Assembly (NCBI GenBank): GCA_024402495.1
Contig: JAKSTR010000018.1
Coordinates: 1-42,886, forward strand
Source of the DNA: Treponemataceae bacterium
GTDB lineage: Bacteria; Spirochaetota; Spirochaetia; Treponematales; Treponemataceae
DNA length: 42,886 nucleotides
Direction: 5' to 3'
The notes beneath the pieces were generated by a model that was given only the letters and a program-made list of their open reading frames with translations, had not been told where the DNA came from and did no database searches. A program made the translations under genes and the position numbers. This document shows positions 40,887 through 42,886 of this stretch, piece after piece. Numbering within the stretch: the stretch's first letter is position 1; the number at the start of each line of letters is the position of its first letter.

Positions 40887-40950
40887 AAACGCCTGATTCT
40901 GGTGGTTGGTTCAAAACGAGTTTTTCTCCACCAGAATCAGGCGTTTATTT
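40887..40950. terminator. Very long perfect-stem bidirectional terminator
   Basis: A 19-base perfect stem, 40887-40905 with 40928-40946 (ending CTGGTGG / CCACCAG at the loop), encloses a 22-base loop. T-rich sequence follows on the plus strand. It sits between converging genes. Confidence 0.88.
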
Positions 40951-41005
40951 TTTTTTCGGCTTTTTTGAAAAGGCTAAAAGCCTGAAGTAAGGTTCTGCAA
41001 GCCGT

Positions 41006-41767
41006 TTATGCGCCGATTAGTACGCCGGTGTTGCCGTGCAGCGCAATGCGTATAATGCCGCAAATTACCAGATGCAGCGGATAATAAATATAGAAAAACC
41101 ATTTCATGCCTTTCCATTTGCCGCGCTGACCGTTGTAGTTTGCCATCAGCGGAAATACCAGAATGACTCCCAGCTGAATAAGTCCGTAAACTTTATCAAT
41201 GAACAGAAAGTAAACGATTACATAAAGCAGTACCCATTTCATCATGTTGAAAACCTGTTTGTTCAGGTTGCCGCGGTTGTAGTAAATGTCCACAATCGCA
41301 AGAACGGCAATGCTGCTCCAGTCGGCACAGAAAGCCAGTATTGTTGCGCCCCATACTACGAGCACTTTCTGCCAGTGTTTCAGGTTGAAATACCGCTGGT
41401 CTGTAAGGGTAAGGGCAAGCACGCCGATAAAAAGCGCCCATATTACGCTGGTCTGGTTAAAAACCGTGGTTTTAAAAGGCACAAATGGAATGCCGAATGC
41501 AAAATTGTATGCAAAATGCGAAATTACTGCAAAAATTCCCAGCCGCAAAAGATAGGCTTTTATGTTTTTTGTGTAAAAATAGCCTTCGGCAACCATAAAC
41601 CAGAAAGTAGGTGCCGCAATTCGTCCTATTATGTGCAGGCAAATTATCCACCATGTTTTGGGAAAATTTGGAAAAATTACGCATATCAGATGGTCTAATG
41701 TCATTGCGGCGATGGCGATAAGCTTTAACTGATTGCCGTTCAGACCTTTGGTTTTTTCTTCACTCAT
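41006..41767 (-). CDS. TraX-family membrane protein (paralogue 2)
   Basis: 253 residues with about eight hydrophobic helices. The start resembles paralogue 1 at 11440: LKLIAIAAMTLDHLICVIF, then IIGRIAAPTFWFMVAEGYFYTKNIKAYLLRLGIFAVISHFAYN (compare [43 protein letters not shown]). Family TraX, whose only known activity is F-pilin N-acetylation; here function unknown. It has a regular ribosome binding site (GGAGGC 6 bases from the ATG), unlike paralogue 1. Monocistronic. Confidence 0.84.
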   Translation of the reverse strand: MSEEKTKGLNGNQLKLIAIAAMTLDHLICVIFPNFPKTWWIICLHIIGRIAAPTFWFMVAEGYFYTKNIKAYLLRLGIFAVISHFAYNFAFGIPFVPFKTTVFNQTSVIWALFIGVLALTLTDQRYFNLKHWQKVLVVWGATILAFCADWSSIAVLAIVDIYYNRGNLNKQVFNMMKWVLLYVIVYFLFIDKVYGLIQLGVILVFPLMANYNGQRGKWKGMKWFFYIYYPLHLVICGIIRIALHGNTGVLIGA

Positions 41768-42168
41768 ATTCTGCCTCCGTTTTATGCTTTCAGTTTATGC
41801 AAATGTAGAAGGCAAAACAACAAGCTGAAAGGTAAAATGCATTTTGCAGGCGGTAAAATGCTGAAGGCGTGTTTTGTATTTTTGCAGAAAATGTCGGCTT
41901 ACGGCAGGCTGGATACGGAAGCATTTTGCCGCAAAATTTCCGGCTTCGCCCTGCTTACGAAAAACTGAAAAACGTCTGTCTGGTTCTTTTTATAGATGAT
42001 TTTTGCGTATTTCTTTACTAATTAAATAGGGCGCGCGATACTTGTTTTATTTGCCAAAAAAAGCTATATTTTTCAAGAATGTTCAGTCAAACGACACTAA
42101 AAACATTTGAAAGTAGCCGGTAACTCGGCATAAATTCCTGCAATACGCAGGCATAGAAGGAGTTTTTG
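41768..42168. promoter_or_regulatory. Divergent region upstream of pckG
   Basis: No gene. TTGTTT (42042-42047) and TATATT (42065-42070) with a 17-base spacer form a plausible pckG promoter, giving a leader of about 90 bases. The leader ends with hairpin CCTGC-AATAC-GCAGG (42137-42151) directly before the AGAAGGAG ribosome binding site (42155-42162). Confidence 0.45.
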
Positions 42169-42886
42169 ATGAAAGTTGAAGACATCAAACACCCAAAAAT
42201 CAAAGCTTGGGTTGAAGAATGTATCGCTATGTGTGAACCAGACGATGTTTACGTTTGCGATGGATCTACTGCTGAATACGATCGCTTGATGCAGAAATGT
42301 GTTGATGCTGGTCTTGCTATTCCTCTTAAAAAGAAAGAAAACAGCTTCCTTTTCCGCTCACTTCCAAGTGATGTAGCACGTGTTGAAGCACGTACATTTA
42401 TTTCTTCTGTAAAAGAAGAAGATGCTGGTCCAACCAACCACTGGATTGACCCAGTTGAATTGAAAGCTACAATGAAAGGTTTGTACAAAGGCTGTATGCA
42501 CGGCCGCACAATGTACGTTATTCCTTTCTGCATGGGTCCGCTCGGTTCACCAATTTCTAAAAACGGTATCGAAATTACAGACTCTGAATACGTTGTTCTT
42601 AACATGGACATCATGACACGTGCCGGATCAAAAGTTCTCGATCTCCTCGGAACAGACGGCGAATTCGTTCCATGTTTGCACTCAGTTGGTAAACCACTTA
42701 ACAACGGTGAAAAAGACAACGGAATTTGGCCATGTGCTGACGTTGAACACAAATACATTTCTCAGTTCCCGGACGAAGGACTCATCTGGTCTTACGGTTC
42801 TGGTTACGGCGGAAACGCTCTTCTTGGTAAAAAATGTTTCGCTCTCCGCATTGCTACTGTATTGGCTCGCAAAGAAGGCTGGCTTG
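42169..42886 (+). CDS. pckG: Phosphoenolpyruvate carboxykinase (GTP), 5' part
   Basis: The first 239 residues of a normally about 600-residue enzyme that interconverts oxaloacetate + GTP and PEP + CO2 + GDP; in anaerobic fermenters it often runs toward oxaloacetate. Recognisable parts: an N-terminal domain with [56 protein letters not shown] (the substrate-binding R of GRTMYVIPF), [13 protein letters not shown] and the [20 protein letters not shown] segment. The catalytic P-loop lies beyond the window. AGAAGGAG 6 bases upstream of the ATG gives a strong start. Codon use is strikingly biased (GCT, GGT, CCA, CGT), as expected of a very highly expressed gene. Confidence 0.94.
   Translation, partial: MKVEDIKHPKIKAWVEECIAMCEPDDVYVCDGSTAEYDRLMQKCVDAGLAIPLKKKENSFLFRSLPSDVARVEARTFISSVKEEDAGPTNHWIDPVELKATMKGLYKGCMHGRTMYVIPFCMGPLGSPISKNGIEITDSEYVVLNMDIMTRAGSKVLDLLGTDGEFVPCLHSVGKPLNNGEKDNGIWPCADVEHKYISQFPDEGLIWSYGSGYGGNALLGKKCFALRIATVLARKEGWL

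Noticed and set aside
1-42886. tRNA, rRNA, tmRNA, CRISPR arrays, prophage or transposase genes
   Set aside because: I looked in all gaps and found no cloverleaf, no regularly spaced repeats with unique spacers, and no transposase or phage-like coding sequence.

Overview
The gene content and sequence style point to a host-associated spirochaete of the genus Treponema, of the gut or rumen plant-fibre-degrading kind. The evidence is a Borrelia/Leptospira-like MoxR-DUF58-VWA (Bat) cluster, a roughly 440-residue acetate kinase, GTP-dependent PEP carboxykinase, a secreted GH5 cellulase with three binding modules, a CE7 acetyl esterase, and many 'CATTCCGAA...TTCGGAATG'-type palindromic repeats between genes. 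Base composition is moderate. No rRNA, tRNA, CRISPR array, phage or insertion-sequence transposase was seen. The genus is an inference; no 16S or marker phylogeny is available here.

Layout. 1-528: repeat-rich gap. 529-2569: divergent CE7 esterase (-) and purine nucleoside phosphorylase deoD (+), with a large hairpin in the probable deoD leader. 2570-3111: tandem composite repeats. 3112-8097: exported protein of unknown function, sirtuin, LysM lipoprotein (-), SPFH/band-7 protein, ion-transporter-superfamily permease. 8232-11341: M29 aminopeptidase, acyltransferase, GNAT acetyltransferase. 11440-17065, all minus strand: TraX-like membrane protein, tandem-SBP diguanylate cyclase, Xre regulator with DUF2975 partner, thioredoxin and an atypical thioredoxin-reductase-like flavoprotein. 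17328-19682: modular cellulase. 19883-23747: CmpB-like membrane protein (-), ackA, TRIC-family channel, DJ-1/PfpI protein (-). 23931-28436: signalling block of a double-receiver regulator, a hybrid histidine kinase and an overlapping PHP phosphoesterase. 28484-31053: DksA/TraR zinc-finger protein (-), infA, membrane J-domain protein (-), repeats, Smr protein (-). 31064-37935: six-gene moxR/bat operon (-), with the Smr gene 10 bases behind it. 38280-40853: aminotransferase and an orphan solute-binding protein. 41006-41767: second TraX paralogue (-). 42169 to the end: 5' part of pckG.

How they fit together. Acetyl-ester removal and cellulose cleavage would feed sugar fermentation, with AckA making ATP and acetate and PckG acting at the PEP/oxaloacetate node. 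The bat cluster is a predicted envelope-associated chaperone/stress module. The sensory block and the diguanylate cyclase are probably environmental sensors.

The most interesting patterns are two. First, six or more genes lack a Shine-Dalgarno sequence and instead carry a -10-like TANNNT hexamer whose predicted transcription start falls on or within about 4 bases of the start codon, suggesting leaderless mRNAs. Second, there is a mosaic family of palindromic intergenic repeats whose arms change in a base-pair-preserving way. Also notable are a thioredoxin-reductase homologue without the NADPH motifs and a hybrid kinase whose C-terminal HPt-like domain has lost its histidine.
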